From Acidiphilium iwatense (GTDB lineage Bacteria; Pseudomonadota; Alphaproteobacteria; Acetobacterales; Acetobacteraceae): a stretch of DNA of 64,000 nt. The notes under the pieces are model-generated. The model was not told the DNA's origin. It worked only from the letters and a program-made list of their open reading frames with translations, and searched no databases. Positions 48,349-60,203 of the stretch are shown here, one piece after another (positions within the stretch are counted from its first letter, which is position 1; the number at the start of each line of letters is the position of its first letter). The stretch spans positions 36,574-100,573 of the forward strand of contig NZ_JAKGBZ010000013.1 of assembly GCF_021556475.1 (NCBI RefSeq), read 5' to 3'. Made by a program: the position numbers and the translations under genes.

Positions 48349-49473
48349 TTATTCGGAGTCGCCCGTCGCTGCCCCGTGGGCGGGATAGGCCCGGCTGCGC
48401 GCGGCGAAATCGAATCCCGCCGGCATGGCGATCGCGCCGTCCGGCAATTCGGCCACCTTGCGCGCCAGCACATGGGCGGTCGAATAACCGGGCAGGCTGG
48501 TCATCTCCATCGCCTGCAAATCCCGCCATTCGGGGTAGGGCGCCATCATGATCGGCTTGCGCAGCCCGGCCGCGACGATCTCGAAGCCGGTCGCCGGGCC
48601 GAACAGGATCTTCAGCGCCTCGTCGGAATAGCGCCAGAAATCGTTCGGCGTCTCGTGCAGCGGATAGGTGTGCGGCATCACGTGGAACGTCAGCCCGCCC
48701 GGCCTGAGCGCGCGGTTGATTTCGGCGGCGACGATCCAGGGGGCCGCGATATGTTCCATCACCGCGACCGAGAAAATCCCGTCGAACGCGCCGCACCCGG
48801 TCGCCGCCGACAGCGCATGGGCGTCGGCGACCAGATCGACCCCCGGTGCCGCATGAATGTCGCAGCCGACGTAGCGGCATTCCGGCGTGAATTCGGCGAT
48901 CCGCGCAAAACTTTCCGGCCCGACGATGCGCGCGCCGATTTCCAGCACCGCGCCGCGCCTTGCCTTCATCTCGGCGATGAACGGTTCGATCGCGCGCGGC
49001 GGCAGCGGCGGGTAGGGTTCCTGCCGCTGCAGGTGAGGCGGAAGGTCGAGCGGCACCGAAACAACGCCGTCATCGGTCTCGATGTCGAGAAACGCCGGCG
49101 CGAAGGGCGGGCAGGGCAGATAGAGCGCGAAACCGCTTCGCGCCGCCCCCGCATGGTCGGGATAATGCGCAGCGACATCCGGGCGCGCTATAAACTCCCC
49201 CGTCGCCACCCGATGATCGCCGGATCGCAAACCGACCCGCCGCACCGGACGCTCGTAGGCGTGCGCCCAGCCCCGGACGAATACCCCATGGATGTCGCAC
49301 CAGAGATGATCGACCCAATGGGCGACCGCGAAACCCGGCTGAAGGCGAGGTTTCAGCGCGGTGTGACGCGCTTCGAGTTCGGCGATCCGCGTGCGATACG
49401 CCCCCTCGCGTTCGGCGATCCGCGCCAGCGGCGGCAGGCGCAGCATCGCGCGTTTCCAGGCAGGCAGGGTCAA
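48349..49473 (-). CDS. SAM-dependent methyltransferase (type 11) with unknown N-terminal domain
   Basis: A 374-residue protein. Residues 1-165 form an unassigned domain (WCDIHGVFVRGWAHAYERPV), recalling carbohydrate-associated proteins. Residues about 165-300 are a class I methyltransferase: AVLEIGARI, DIHAAPGVDLVADAH, FDGIFSVAVMEHI and RALRPGGLTFHVMPHTYPLHETP. It overlaps the upstream ABC ATPase gene by 4 bases and is last in uvrA-permease-ABC-methyltransferase. It may modify a cell-surface glycan or exported compound; that is inference. Confidence 0.82.
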   Translation of the reverse strand: MTLPAWKRAMLRLPPLARIAEREGAYRTRIAELEARHTALKPRLQPGFAVAHWVDHLWCDIHGVFVRGWAHAYERPVRRVGLRSGDHRVATGEFIARPDVAAHYPDHAGAARSGFALYLPCPPFAPAFLDIETDDGVVSVPLDLPPHLQRQEPYPPLPPRAIEPFIAEMKARRGAVLEIGARIVGPESFARIAEFTPECRYVGCDIHAAPGVDLVADAHALSAATGCGAFDGIFSVAVMEHIAAPWIVAAEINRALRPGGLTFHVMPHTYPLHETPNDFWRYSDEALKILFGPATGFEIVAAGLRKPIMMAPYPEWRDLQAMEMTSLPGYSTAHVLARKVAELPDGAIAMPAGFDFAARSRAYPAHGAATGDSE

Positions 49474-50210
49474 TTCGCCATCTCCAGTGCCGCGATCACC
49501 ATCGCCTCAAGCCCTCCCGGTTGACCCTGCGCCGCGTCGATCTCGCGTCGTGTCCATCGATGGCGGCACCGCCCATGTTCCAGAAACACGATGCCGGTGC
49601 AATCCGCGCCGATCGTCCCCACCATATGGGTGGACAAAATGACGCCATGCCCCTTCGCGCGTAACGCCGCAAATATTCTGCGCACCCGAAACAGCATCAG
49701 CGGATCGAGCCCGTTGAGCGATTCATCGAGCAGTAGCAGCTTCGGTGCACCGAGCAGCGCCCCCATGATCGACAATTTCATCCGCGTACCCAGCGAGTAT
49801 GCCGAAATCGTCGTTCGCAGCCATGGTCGGAACTGCAAAACCTCATCCAGCTCGTCGCACGGCCAGTCCCGCGCCGAACAGCCCCGGATCGAGGCGATCA
49901 GGTCGAGATATTGCGCGCCCGTCAGCGTCTCCGGCAGATCGTACGGCTCGACCGCATACCCAATCGATCGTTTCGCCGCCTCGGGTGTTGACGCCATATC
50001 GATCCCGTCAATCCGCACGGCACCTGCCAGGAGTGAAATTTGCCCACTGACCGCGCGCATCAGCGTCGATTTGCCGGACCCGTTGGCGCCCAGGAGAACC
50101 AGAAAATCGCCGGGCTCGACCGCCAGATCGATATCGGCGACCCGTGCAACGCCCCGATATCCCGCCGAAACCGCTGACGCCATCAATAACGTCGCGTTAT
50201 CACCCGGCAC
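49470..50210 (-). CDS. ABC transporter ATP-binding protein
   Basis: A 246-residue ABC ATPase. It has Walker A LGANGSGKSTL, signature region AYSLGTRMKLSIMGALLG (SLGTRMK replaces LSGGQ), Walker B KLLLLDESLNGLDP, and switch His in ILSTHMVG. This degenerate signature is typical of two-gene exporter systems. It overlaps the upstream permease gene by 11 bases and the methyltransferase gene by 4 bases. Confidence 0.9.
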   Translation of the reverse strand: MPGDNATLLMASAVSAGYRGVARVADIDLAVEPGDFLVLLGANGSGKSTLMRAVSGQISLLAGAVRIDGIDMASTPEAAKRSIGYAVEPYDLPETLTGAQYLDLIASIRGCSARDWPCDELDEVLQFRPWLRTTISAYSLGTRMKLSIMGALLGAPKLLLLDESLNGLDPLMLFRVRRIFAALRAKGHGVILSTHMVGTIGADCTGIVFLEHGRCRHRWTRREIDAAQGQPGGLEAMVIAALEMAN

Positions 50211-51368
50211 GATAGATCGTCCTTGCGCGCAGCACCAGAAACGCCAGAATCCCGAACAGGATCAGAAATACCAGATTCTGCATCTCGGAATATTCGTCCG
50301 CGGCCAGCGCCAGGGCTGCCAGGTAAAACCCAAGAGCGAGACGCGGCGAGGCGGGGATCGACAGCGCCGCCATCGCATAAAATACGCATAATCCGGCCGC
50401 GCTCAACGCCGCCGTGACGATCGCTTGAGCGCTGAGCAACCCGCCGGCCAGCGAGATCGCGACGACACCGACGAACCACGCCGTCGTCATCAGCGCCGGC
50501 AGCCGCAGCATCGCGGCACACGCACGCCAATAGCCGAGCGATGTGGTGCGCAGCACCGGCGAAACCAGCGGCGCACAGCGGGTTGCCGCGACCATCACGG
50601 CGACCGCGCCGATCACGGCGATTGCCGGCGATAGGGTGGCGTGCGGATCGCCCGCATGGGCGGCAAACGCGATCGGAACACCCACCACGAATGTCGCAAG
50701 CCACACCGCGCCGACGCCGCAAAGCCTCGGACCCAGAGTCCATGATCCCGCCCAGCGGGGGCTGGATTGGTCATATCGCCCGATCGCATCGATAAGGGCG
50801 GCGTGCACGCCATGCGATGGGGCACCGACCGACTCTTCGTGCGTCTCTTTCGTTTGGCGTTCAAAGGCCATGAGAAAAACCGCCACGCCCGCAAAACCCA
50901 CGCCGAACATCAACGCGCCGATCACTGCGTCGCGAACCGGATGCGCCAACCGAGCCGACATCACGACAAGCCCCAAAGCAACCCCCATCGCGAGACTTCG
51001 CACCAGGAAAGCGCTGGCGACGGAGACGATCAAGGCACGTCGTCGCGCCGATGCCGGCCAGGGCAGCACAGCGAGCCAAGGAGATTCGATAGCGGCGCGA
51101 TCACGCATCACCGCCAGCCGTCCCGCACCGATCCCCATGGCCACGCAAGCCAGCCCGCCGGCGGCAAACAAAAATTCCCCATCCACGTGCAGCGAAGCCA
51201 CGCCGTGGCGAATCATTGAATTGACCCAGAAAAACCCATAAAACGCTATAACCAGTGCCGGGATGCCGAATCCCACCAACCTGCGCCCTCCCAACCGCGT
51301 CAAATCTCGCAGTGCATTGCCGAGTGCAAAAACCCGCCAGCGCAGCAACAGAAAATCGCTCGCCACCA

Positions 51369-51369
<1 letters not shown>
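50200..51369 (-). CDS. ABC transporter membrane subunit (putative)
   Basis: A 389-residue protein with about ten hydrophobic segments, among them IPALVIAFYGFFWVNSM, AVIGALMFGVGFAGVAVFLM and AVIGAVAVMVAA. I know no close family; the coupling with an ABC ATPase gene makes it the likely membrane partner, in an exporter. ATG 51369 shares one base with the uvrA stop. The soluble loop near residues 190-225 is charged. The substrate is unknown. Confidence 0.7.
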
Positions 51370-54233
<2,864 letters not shown>

Positions 54234-54239
54234 GGCGAT

Positions 54240-54254
54240 GTTCCATATATGTTC
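54240..54254. promoter_or_regulatory. LexA (SOS) box, alphaproteobacterial type
   Basis: GTTC-CATATAT-GTTC on the plus strand (GAAC-N7-GAAC reading toward uvrA) is a perfect match to the direct-repeat LexA box known from Rhizobiales, Rhodobacter and Caulobacter. It sits 6 bases upstream of the uvrA ATG in the uvrA-ssb intergenic region and may control both genes. Confidence 0.85.
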
Positions 54255-54378
54255 ACGGTCGGTATGGCCTAAAATCGGTCCTCTGGAAAGGGGGGCGGTT
54301 TGTCTCGGCGGCGGCGATCGGTTAAAGCCGTGGGGACGAGCTTGGTTCAACGGCGTTGAAGAACATGGGGTGTGTGTG

Positions 54379-54873
54379 ATGGCGGGGAGCGTGAACAAGG
54401 TGACGCTGATCGGGAATCTCGGCAAGGACCCGGAAGTGCGGACCACCCAATCGGGCATGAAAATCGTCAATCTCGCGGTCGCCACCTCGGAAACCTGGAA
54501 CGATAAGACCAGCGGCGAGCGCCAGGAGCGCACCGAGTGGCACCGGGTCGTCATCATGAACGACCGGCTGGCCGATGTCGCCGAGCGCTTCCTGAAAAAA
54601 GGCTCGAAGGTCTATCTCGAAGGCAAGCTGCAGACCCGCAAATGGACCGACCAGTCCGGCCAGGAGAAATACACGACCGAGGTGATGCTCGGCCGAATCG
54701 GCGCCGAACTGGTGCTGCTCGACCGCGCCAATGCCTCGGGCGGCGGTGACGACATGCCGCGCGGCAATGCCCGCGCGGCGGGCGGTTATGGCGGCGGTCA
54801 AGCAGCACCCCGCAGCGGCGGCTGGGATGCCGGGAAGAGCGGCGCCGATCTCGACGATGAGATTCCGTTCTAA
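54379..54873 (+). CDS. ssb: Single-stranded DNA-binding protein
   Basis: A 164-residue SSB. The OB fold spans residues 1-110 ([39 protein letters not shown]), followed by a Gly-rich linker and the acidic tail DDEIPF that recruits partner proteins. ATG 54379 gives MAGSVNK. It is divergent from uvrA. Confidence 0.98.
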   Translation: MAGSVNKVTLIGNLGKDPEVRTTQSGMKIVNLAVATSETWNDKTSGERQERTEWHRVVIMNDRLADVAERFLKKGSKVYLEGKLQTRKWTDQSGQEKYTTEVMLGRIGAELVLLDRANASGGGDDMPRGNARAAGGYGGGQAAPRSGGWDAGKSGADLDDEIPF

Positions 54874-55057
54874 AATTTTCCTGCCTTCATAGACGTTATT
54901 GAAACGGTCGGGATGCGGCAGCTGCCCCGGCCGAACCGGGCGTCGATCCCGGCTGCATCGACGGAAATTCCGGTTGCGGCCGGCATCGCGCGGTCCGCAT
55001 CGGGCAACCGTTGCAGCCTTCCATTCCTGAAATTTCACACCGTCCCGGCGCACCGTT

Positions 55058-55094
55058 CACGCGAGGCGAAGCCGCGTCGCGTGTGTTTTTCTTT
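55058..55094 (+). terminator. Probable intrinsic terminator downstream of ssb
   Basis: CACGCGA (55058-55064) pairs with TCGCGTG (55077-55083), followed by TGTTTTTCTTT. It lies 185 bases after the ssb stop, so ssb mRNA would have a long 3' UTR or a short unannotated transcript ends here. Confidence 0.6.
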
Positions 55095-55153
55095 CTGAGC
55101 GTTTGGTTTCTCGTCGCGTCCAGTAAGCGGGGAGCCGATCTGAAATCTGACAC

Positions 55154-55181
55154 TAGACAATATTCATTATTGTGGTATACA
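55154..55181 (+). promoter_or_regulatory. Putative oxlT promoter with GTGGTATAC operator-like motif
   Basis: TAGACA (55154-55159) and TATACA (55176-55181) with a 16-base spacer form a plausible promoter. The -10 lies inside GTGGTATAC (55172-55180), flanked as TGT-GGTAT-ACA, the general shape of FadR-subfamily GntR operators. The same GTGGTATAC occurs upstream of the CBS-protein gene. Confidence 0.5.
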
Positions 55182-55378
55182 TTGCGCAAAAGACGGCACT
55201 GACTTCTATGTAGTCGGACTGAAAAGTTTGTTGCGTATCGTTAACTTCGCTGAGCAGATTCCTGGCGATCGATCCGGGTATTCTGCTCGGGTTGCAGGTG
55301 CGCAAGACGTTGCCGCCAGTGGGCGGCGAAGTGGCTCCAAGCGATAAACATCGCAGAACGTCGAGAACGGAGGAAATA

Positions 55379-56716
55379 ATGCCAAGCAACGGAATTCCAG
55401 ACAGTAACGTTTTTGGTGGGCCTGGGAGTGCGGGAGGGGCTGTCAGCAAACGGCGCTGGTGGTACCTGATCCTGGGCATCATCTGCATGGTGATGATCGC
55501 CAACCTGCAATATGGCTGGACGCTGTTCGTGTTGCCGATCCACAAGGCGCATGGCTGGGCGGTGGCGGACATCCAGGTCGCCTTCAGCCTGTTCATCGCG
55601 CTGGAAACCTGGCCGACGCCGATCGATGGCTGGTTCGCCGATACGCTGGGTCCCGACATGGGACCGCGCGTGGTGATGGGAGTCGGCGGGGTGCTAGTGG
55701 CGCTGGGCTGGATCCTCGAATCGCGCGCCGGCTCGCTGAGCATGCTGTATCTGGGCGGCGCATTGGGCGGCCTCGGCGCCGGTGCGGTCTACACCACGGC
55801 GGTCGGCAATGCGGTGAAATGGTTCAAGGACCGGCGTGGTCTGGCGGTGGGCCTGACCGCGGCGGGGTTCGGTGCTGGCGCCGCGCTGACGATCATTCCG
55901 ATCCGCTTGGTGATCGCGGCGGGCGGCTATACCACGGCCCTCTTCTGGTTCGGGCTGATCCAGGGCGGTATCGTGCTGATCGTCTCGCAGTTCATCCGGG
56001 CGCCGAAACAGGGCGAGGCGCCCGCGGTGACCCAGGTGAAGGTGCAACAATCGGCCCGCAGCCATACCACGCCGCAGATGCTGGCTCAGCCGGTGTTCTG
56101 GGTATTGTATGTGCTGTTCATACTGATGGCGGCGGGTGGCTTGATGGCGGCGGCGAATATGGCGGGGATCGCCAAATCCTACCATGTCGCCAATATCGTG
56201 GTGTTCGCCGGCGCGACCGCATTGTCGGTCGGGCTGATCTTCGCCAACGTGATGAACGGGGTGGCGCGGCCGCTCTTCGGCTGGGTATCGGACAATATCG
56301 GCTGTTCCAACACCATGGCGATTTCGTTCGGCCTGGGCGCCGTCGCGTATTTCATGATGACGGTGGTAGGCCATTACGCGGTGGGCTTCATCCTGTTCGC
56401 CGGACTGATCTTCGTGTGCTGGGGGCAGATTTTCAGCCTGTTCCCGACGATGTGCACCGACCTGTTCGGGCCGAAATACGCGACCACCAACCTGTCCTGC
56501 CTCTACACCTCGAAAGGGATAGCCGGATTCCTGGTGCCTCTGGCGAGCCTGCTGGTGGCGCGCACCCACAACTGGAGCGCCGCCCTCTATCTGGTCACCG
56601 CGATCAACGTGGTTGCGGTGGTGCTGGTGCTTCTGGTGCTGCGGCCGGCCGAAACCCGCTACCACGCGGGCGAGGTGGCATTGGGGTTCGAGGAGCGGCA
56701 GCGGCCGGCTGAGTAA
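55379..56716 (+). CDS. oxlT: Oxalate/formate antiporter-like MFS transporter
   Basis: A 445-residue MFS protein with 12 membrane segments. The motifs NLQYGWTLFVLPIHKAHGWAV, DRRGLAVGLTAAGFGAGAAL and LFGPKYATTNLSCLYTSKGIAG are typical of the OFA (oxalate:formate antiporter) family, including the Lys in helix 11 (YTSKG) that binds the dicarboxylate in OxlT. The exchange imports oxalate and exports formate. ATG 55379 follows GGAGGAAAT. Genes for formyl-CoA transferase and the decarboxylase-like enzyme lie downstream, supporting the assignment. A terminator follows. Confidence 0.9.
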   Translation: MPSNGIPDSNVFGGPGSAGGAVSKRRWWYLILGIICMVMIANLQYGWTLFVLPIHKAHGWAVADIQVAFSLFIALETWPTPIDGWFADTLGPDMGPRVVMGVGGVLVALGWILESRAGSLSMLYLGGALGGLGAGAVYTTAVGNAVKWFKDRRGLAVGLTAAGFGAGAALTIIPIRLVIAAGGYTTALFWFGLIQGGIVLIVSQFIRAPKQGEAPAVTQVKVQQSARSHTTPQMLAQPVFWVLYVLFILMAAGGLMAAANMAGIAKSYHVANIVVFAGATALSVGLIFANVMNGVARPLFGWVSDNIGCSNTMAISFGLGAVAYFMMTVVGHYAVGFILFAGLIFVCWGQIFSLFPTMCTDLFGPKYATTNLSCLYTSKGIAGFLVPLASLLVARTHNWSAALYLVTAINVVAVVLVLLVLRPAETRYHAGEVALGFEERQRPAE

Positions 56717-56732
56717 TCTGGACTGAAGCGAG

Positions 56733-56768
56733 ACTCGGGGCCGGCGTAAGCCGGTCCCGAGTTTTGTT
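56733..56768 (+). terminator. Intrinsic terminator after oxlT
   Basis: ACTCGGGGCCGGC (56733-56745) and GCCGGTCCCGAGT (56750-56762) form a 13-base stem with one G-T pair and a GTAA tetraloop, followed by TTTG. It separates oxlT transcription from the CBS-gntR-oxc unit. Confidence 0.8.
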
Positions 56769-56824
56769 CACACCTTGGTGCGGCGGCGACGAACGAAATC
56801 GCACAAAAGGCACTTGACTTGTTT

Positions 56825-56834
56825 CGTGGTATAC
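56825..56834 (+). promoter_or_regulatory. GTGGTATAC motif upstream of CBS-protein gene
   Basis: C-GTGGTATAC repeats the motif at the oxlT promoter, 80 bases before the CBS-protein ATG, just after TTGACT (56815-56820). The spacing does not make a standard -35/-10 pair with this hexamer. It is likely a binding site for the local GntR regulator. Confidence 0.45.
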
Positions 56835-56914
56835 TTTATTCATTACCCATCGATACAATGATCCATCAACGGAACCTCAACCCGGACGGATCGGCGTTGG
56901 AATGGAGGAGCGGG

Positions 56915-57340
56915 ATGATCGTCGAAACCATGTTGCGCCATCGGGGGCCGCGGATCGTCAGCCTGTCGATGGACAAGACCTTGCAGGCGGCGGTGACGCT
57001 GATGCGGGCGGAGCAGGTCGATGCGGTTGTGGTGATCGATCGCTGCGCGACCGAGGGCGAGGCGGTTCTGGGTGTGCTTACTCGCCAGGATGTTACCGAT
57101 GCCGTGGCCGATCATGGGGCGGCGGCCTTCGCGATGCCGGTAGCGAAATTGATCAAGGGACGCCTTGTGGTCTGCGATATCGGCGAGGAACTGCCGACCC
57201 TGATCGAGATGATGCGCGAGCGGGCGGCCCAACATGCGCTGGTGATGGATCGAGAGCAGGCGATCGGCTTGATCGACGTTTCCGATATCCTGTTCTTCGG
57301 ACAGGGAACGGCCGCGTCCGGCGATGCGCGGGTTCACTGA
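56915..57340 (+). CDS. CBS-domain pair protein
   Basis: A 141-residue protein made of two CBS motifs: DKTLQAAVTLMRAEQVDAVVV...GVLTRQDV and EELPTLIEMMRERAAQHALVM...GLIDVSDIL. Stand-alone CBS pairs bind adenine nucleotides and often regulate partner enzymes or act as stress proteins. ATG 56915 is preceded by GGAGGAG; an upstream in-frame ATG at 56858 is possible. It lies between oxlT and the GntR gene, so an adenylate-sensing role in oxalate metabolism is possible but unproven. Confidence 0.85.
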   Translation: MIVETMLRHRGPRIVSLSMDKTLQAAVTLMRAEQVDAVVVIDRCATEGEAVLGVLTRQDVTDAVADHGAAAFAMPVAKLIKGRLVVCDIGEELPTLIEMMRERAAQHALVMDREQAIGLIDVSDILFFGQGTAASGDARVH

Positions 57341-57425
57341 CTTGGGCGCTCTGGAACCAGTTGTTGCGCGTATCTCCGGTTGTTCGCGCGATTCTGATGA
57401 ATCCGCGAAAATTGCAAGATTGCCG

Positions 57426-57438
57426 TTGTATATTATAC
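57426..57438 (+). promoter_or_regulatory. GTATA-T-TATAC palindrome before the GntR gene
   Basis: GTATATTATAC (57428-57438) is a perfect palindrome around one base, preceded by TT, and resembles the GTATAC core of the motifs before oxlT and the CBS gene. It lies 90 bases before the chosen gntR start, suggesting autoregulation. Confidence 0.45.
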
Positions 57439-57530
57439 CTGCTATGCAAAAATCCGTCGAAAACCCGCCGCTCCCGGCGAACGTTTCCCCGTTCGGGGCA
57501 GTGGCCGCGTCACAGCCAGGAAAAGCCCCG

Positions 57531-58265
57531 ATGGATGACACGCCCCAGTTGCCGCAGATCAAGGTCGAGCCGCTCGAAGCCAGCGTCGGACTGCGCCGGC
57601 TCGCGACCGACGCGATCAAGCACGCGATTACCAATATGGATATTTATAGTCATCCCGAGGAGGTCCGGCTCGACGAGCGCCAGCTCTCGCGCGATCTCGG
57701 GGTCAGTCGCACGCCGATCCGCGAGGCGCTGAGCCTGCTCGAGCAGGAGGGGTTCGTCCGCTCGGTGCCGCGCCGGGGTATTTATGTCGTGCGCAAGAAC
57801 AAGCGCGAGATCGTCGAGATGATCACCGTCTGGTCGGCGATCGAGGCCATGGCGGCGCGGCTCGCCTGCGAACGGGCGACGCCGGAGGAGCTTTCCGAGC
57901 TGCGCGCGATCGCCGAGTTCAAGAAGAATCCGTCCACCCATCTCGACGAATATTCGCAGTCCAACATGATCTTTCACAAGACGATCATTCGGATGAGCGG
58001 CTGCGGGCTGATGTCGGATATGGCCGAGAACCTGTTCATCCATATGCGGGCGATTCGTTCGGTGACGATGCGCCAGGGCGACCGGGCGCAGCGCTCGATC
58101 GTCGATCACATGAACATCGTGGCCGCGCTGGAAGCGCGGGACGCGGATCTGGCGGCGCGGCGGGTACGCGAGCACACGCTGGGGCTTGCCGCGCATATCG
58201 AGAAATACGGCGATTTTCTGGATCAGTTCCAGAGCACCGAAACCCGGAAGCGGCGCTACGCCTGA
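57531..58265 (+). CDS. GntR-family (FadR/FCD) transcriptional regulator
   Basis: A 244-residue regulator. The N-terminal winged helix has LDERQLSRDLGVSRTPIREALSLLEQEGFV. The C-terminal FCD helical effector domain has IEAMAARLACERATPEELSELRAIAE and metal-site-like FHKTIIRMSG...HMNIVAALEARDA. FCD regulators sense small carboxylates. ATG 57531 has AGGAAAAG upstream; ATG 57444 would make a longer protein but sits on the operator-like palindrome. It is immediately upstream of the ThDP enzyme and frc, so it is the probable oxalate-responsive regulator. Confidence 0.85.
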   Translation: MDDTPQLPQIKVEPLEASVGLRRLATDAIKHAITNMDIYSHPEEVRLDERQLSRDLGVSRTPIREALSLLEQEGFVRSVPRRGIYVVRKNKREIVEMITVWSAIEAMAARLACERATPEELSELRAIAEFKKNPSTHLDEYSQSNMIFHKTIIRMSGCGLMSDMAENLFIHMRAIRSVTMRQGDRAQRSIVDHMNIVAALEARDADLAARRVREHTLGLAAHIEKYGDFLDQFQSTETRKRRYA

Positions 58266-58357
58266 CCGGCGCGCCGCCGGCCGGATCATCAAGCGGAGAA
58301 AGCCGTGGCGTGTCGCGGCGGCTCCGACGACCGAGTAACTGCTAGAGGAAACAGTCC

Positions 58358-60142
58358 ATGTCCACTCAGACCGCCAATGTGACCCAACTGCCGGGTGCCC
58401 GGCAGGGCGCCGCACCCAGTTCGACCGCGGAAGATACGCTGGTTCGCAAGAGCCGCGATCCCAATATCGTCTCGGGCGGCCACCTGGTCGCGCGCGCGCT
58501 GAAGAATGAAGGCGTGGACACGATCTTCACTCTGTGCGGCGGGCACATCATCGACATCTACGATGGTTGCATCGACGAGGGGATTCGGATCATCGATGTC
58601 CGCCATGAACAGGTCGCGGCGCATGCGGCGGATGGCTATGCGCGCCAGACCGGCAAGCTCGGCTGCGTGGTGACCACCGCCGGCCCCGGCTGCACCAATG
58701 CGGTGACCGGCATCGCGACGGCGTTCCGCTCGGAAAGCCCGGTGCTCCATATCGGCGGCCAGGGCGCGCTGACCCAGCACATGATGGGCTCGCTGCAGGA
58801 TCTGCCGCATGTCGATCTGATGCGGCCGATCACCAAATTCTCCGCCGGCGTGCGCTCGACCGAACGGGTTGCCGACATGATCGCGATGGCGGCGCGGGAA
58901 TGTTTCGCGGGTGCGCCGGGCCCGGCCTATCTGGAGATTCCGCGCGACGTGCTCGACCGCGAGATCGACCTGCCGCGCGCGGTGATTCCCGAGCCGGGCC
59001 ATTACCGCGCCTCGACCAAATCGGTCGGCGATCCGCGCGACATCGAGAAACTCGCCGACATGGTGGTCGCTTCGGAACGCCCGGTGATCCTGCTCGGCAC
59101 CCAGGTCTGGACCTGCCGGGGCCACGATGCGGCGATCGAGTTCGTCCGCGCGCTCGACATCCCGGCCTATTTCAACGGCTCCGGCCGTGGCCTGCTGCCG
59201 CCGGGCGATCCGCATCATTTCGACCGCACCCGCCGCTACGGATTCGACAAGGCCGATCTCATCATCATCGTCGGCACGCCGTTCGACTTCCGCATGGGCT
59301 ACGGCAAGCGGCTGAGCCGCGAAGCGAAGATCGTGCAGATCGACATGGATTACCGCACGGTCGGCAAGAACCGCGACATCGAGCTTGGGCTGGTGGGCGA
59401 TCCGGGTGCGATTCTCACCGCGCTGCGCGATGCCGCATCCGGCCGGATCGATCGCGGCGCCCATGCGAAGCGGCGCGAATGGATGGCCGAACTCACCCGT
59501 GCAGAGGTGGCGGCGACCGAAAAACTGATGCCGCTGTTCAAGTCCGACCAGTCGCCGATCCACCCGTATCGGGTGGCGTGGGAACTCAACGAATTCCTCA
59601 ACGACGACACGATCTATATCGGCGATGGCGGCGACGTGGTGACGATCTCGGCGCAGGCGGTGCGGCCGCGCCGGCCGGGTCAGTGGATGGACCCCGGTGC
59701 GCTCGGCAGCCTCGGTGTCGGCACCGGCTTCGCGCTGGCCGCCAAGCTCGCGCATCCCGAAAAGGAAGTGCTTTGCTACTATGGCGACGGCTCTTTCGGC
59801 ATGACCGGCTTCGACATGGAGACCGCCAATCGGTTCGGCGCGCCGTATATCGCGGTGATCGGCAACAACTCGGCGATGAACCAGATCCGCTATGGACAGC
59901 TCGCCAAATACGGCGAACAGCGCGGCAATGTCGGCAACCTGCTGGGCGATGTGCCGTTCGGCACGTTCGCCGCGATGCTCGGCGGCCATGGCGAGGAGGT
60001 GCGCGAAGCATCCGAGATCGCGCCGGCACTCCGCCGCGCGCGCGAGGCGGTCAAGCGCGACGGGCGTTCGGCCGTGGTGAATATCTGGGTCGATCCGCGG
60101 GAATACGCCCCCGGAACCAAAGCCCAGACGATGTATAAGTGA
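58358..60142 (+). CDS. ThDP-dependent oxalyl-CoA decarboxylase / 2-hydroxyacyl-CoA lyase-like enzyme
   Basis: A 594-residue ThDP enzyme. The cofactor-activating Glu is E84 in [14 protein letters not shown], the central domain has [12 protein letters not shown], and the ThDP motif is GDG (476-478)...NN (503-504). Its position just before frc implies oxalyl-CoA decarboxylation to formyl-CoA and CO2. However, sequence hallmarks of the Oxalobacter/YfdU decarboxylases (NEGANxLDN near residue 400; ALxxCD region) are absent: here it reads [15 protein letters not shown]. The C-terminus [15 protein letters not shown] also differs. It may be a 2-hydroxyacyl-CoA lyase of the HACL branch, whose alphaproteobacterial members use formyl-CoA. 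Gap to frc is 61 bases. Confidence 0.78.
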   Translation: MSTQTANVTQLPGARQGAAPSSTAEDTLVRKSRDPNIVSGGHLVARALKNEGVDTIFTLCGGHIIDIYDGCIDEGIRIIDVRHEQVAAHAADGYARQTGKLGCVVTTAGPGCTNAVTGIATAFRSESPVLHIGGQGALTQHMMGSLQDLPHVDLMRPITKFSAGVRSTERVADMIAMAARECFAGAPGPAYLEIPRDVLDREIDLPRAVIPEPGHYRASTKSVGDPRDIEKLADMVVASERPVILLGTQVWTCRGHDAAIEFVRALDIPAYFNGSGRGLLPPGDPHHFDRTRRYGFDKADLIIIVGTPFDFRMGYGKRLSREAKIVQIDMDYRTVGKNRDIELGLVGDPGAILTALRDAASGRIDRGAHAKRREWMAELTRAEVAATEKLMPLFKSDQSPIHPYRVAWELNEFLNDDTIYIGDGGDVVTISAQAVRPRRPGQWMDPGALGSLGVGTGFALAAKLAHPEKEVLCYYGDGSFGMTGFDMETANRFGAPYIAVIGNNSAMNQIRYGQLAKYGEQRGNVGNLLGDVPFGTFAAMLGGHGEEVREASEIAPALRRAREAVKRDGRSAVVNIWVDPREYAPGTKAQTMYK

Positions 60143-60158
60143 ATCTAACAAAAGACGC

Positions 60159-60177
60159 CGCGCCGCTTGCCGGCGCG
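60159..60177 (+). repeat. Intercistronic hairpin between decarboxylase-like gene and frc
   Basis: CGCGCCG-cttgc-CGGCGCG is a perfect 7-base GC stem with a 5-base loop and no T-run. It may stabilise or process the mRNA between the two genes. Confidence 0.5.
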
Positions 60178-60203
60178 CGCAGCCTATTCGATTGGAGGAA
60201 GCC

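Larger units (their letters stand above)
54874..55378. other. 505-base intergenic region between ssb and oxlT
   Basis: No credible protein gene. It holds a terminator-like hairpin (55058-55094), a promoter and GTGGTATAC motif (55154-55181), and then a leader of about 190 bases before oxlT with a hairpin GAGCAGA (55252-55258)/TCTGCTC (55282-55288). The part between 54890 and 55057 shows nothing I can interpret. Confidence 0.6.

Noticed and set aside
55188..55378. Riboswitch in the oxlT leader
   Set aside because: Only one simple hairpin is visible and no known aptamer consensus could be recognised.
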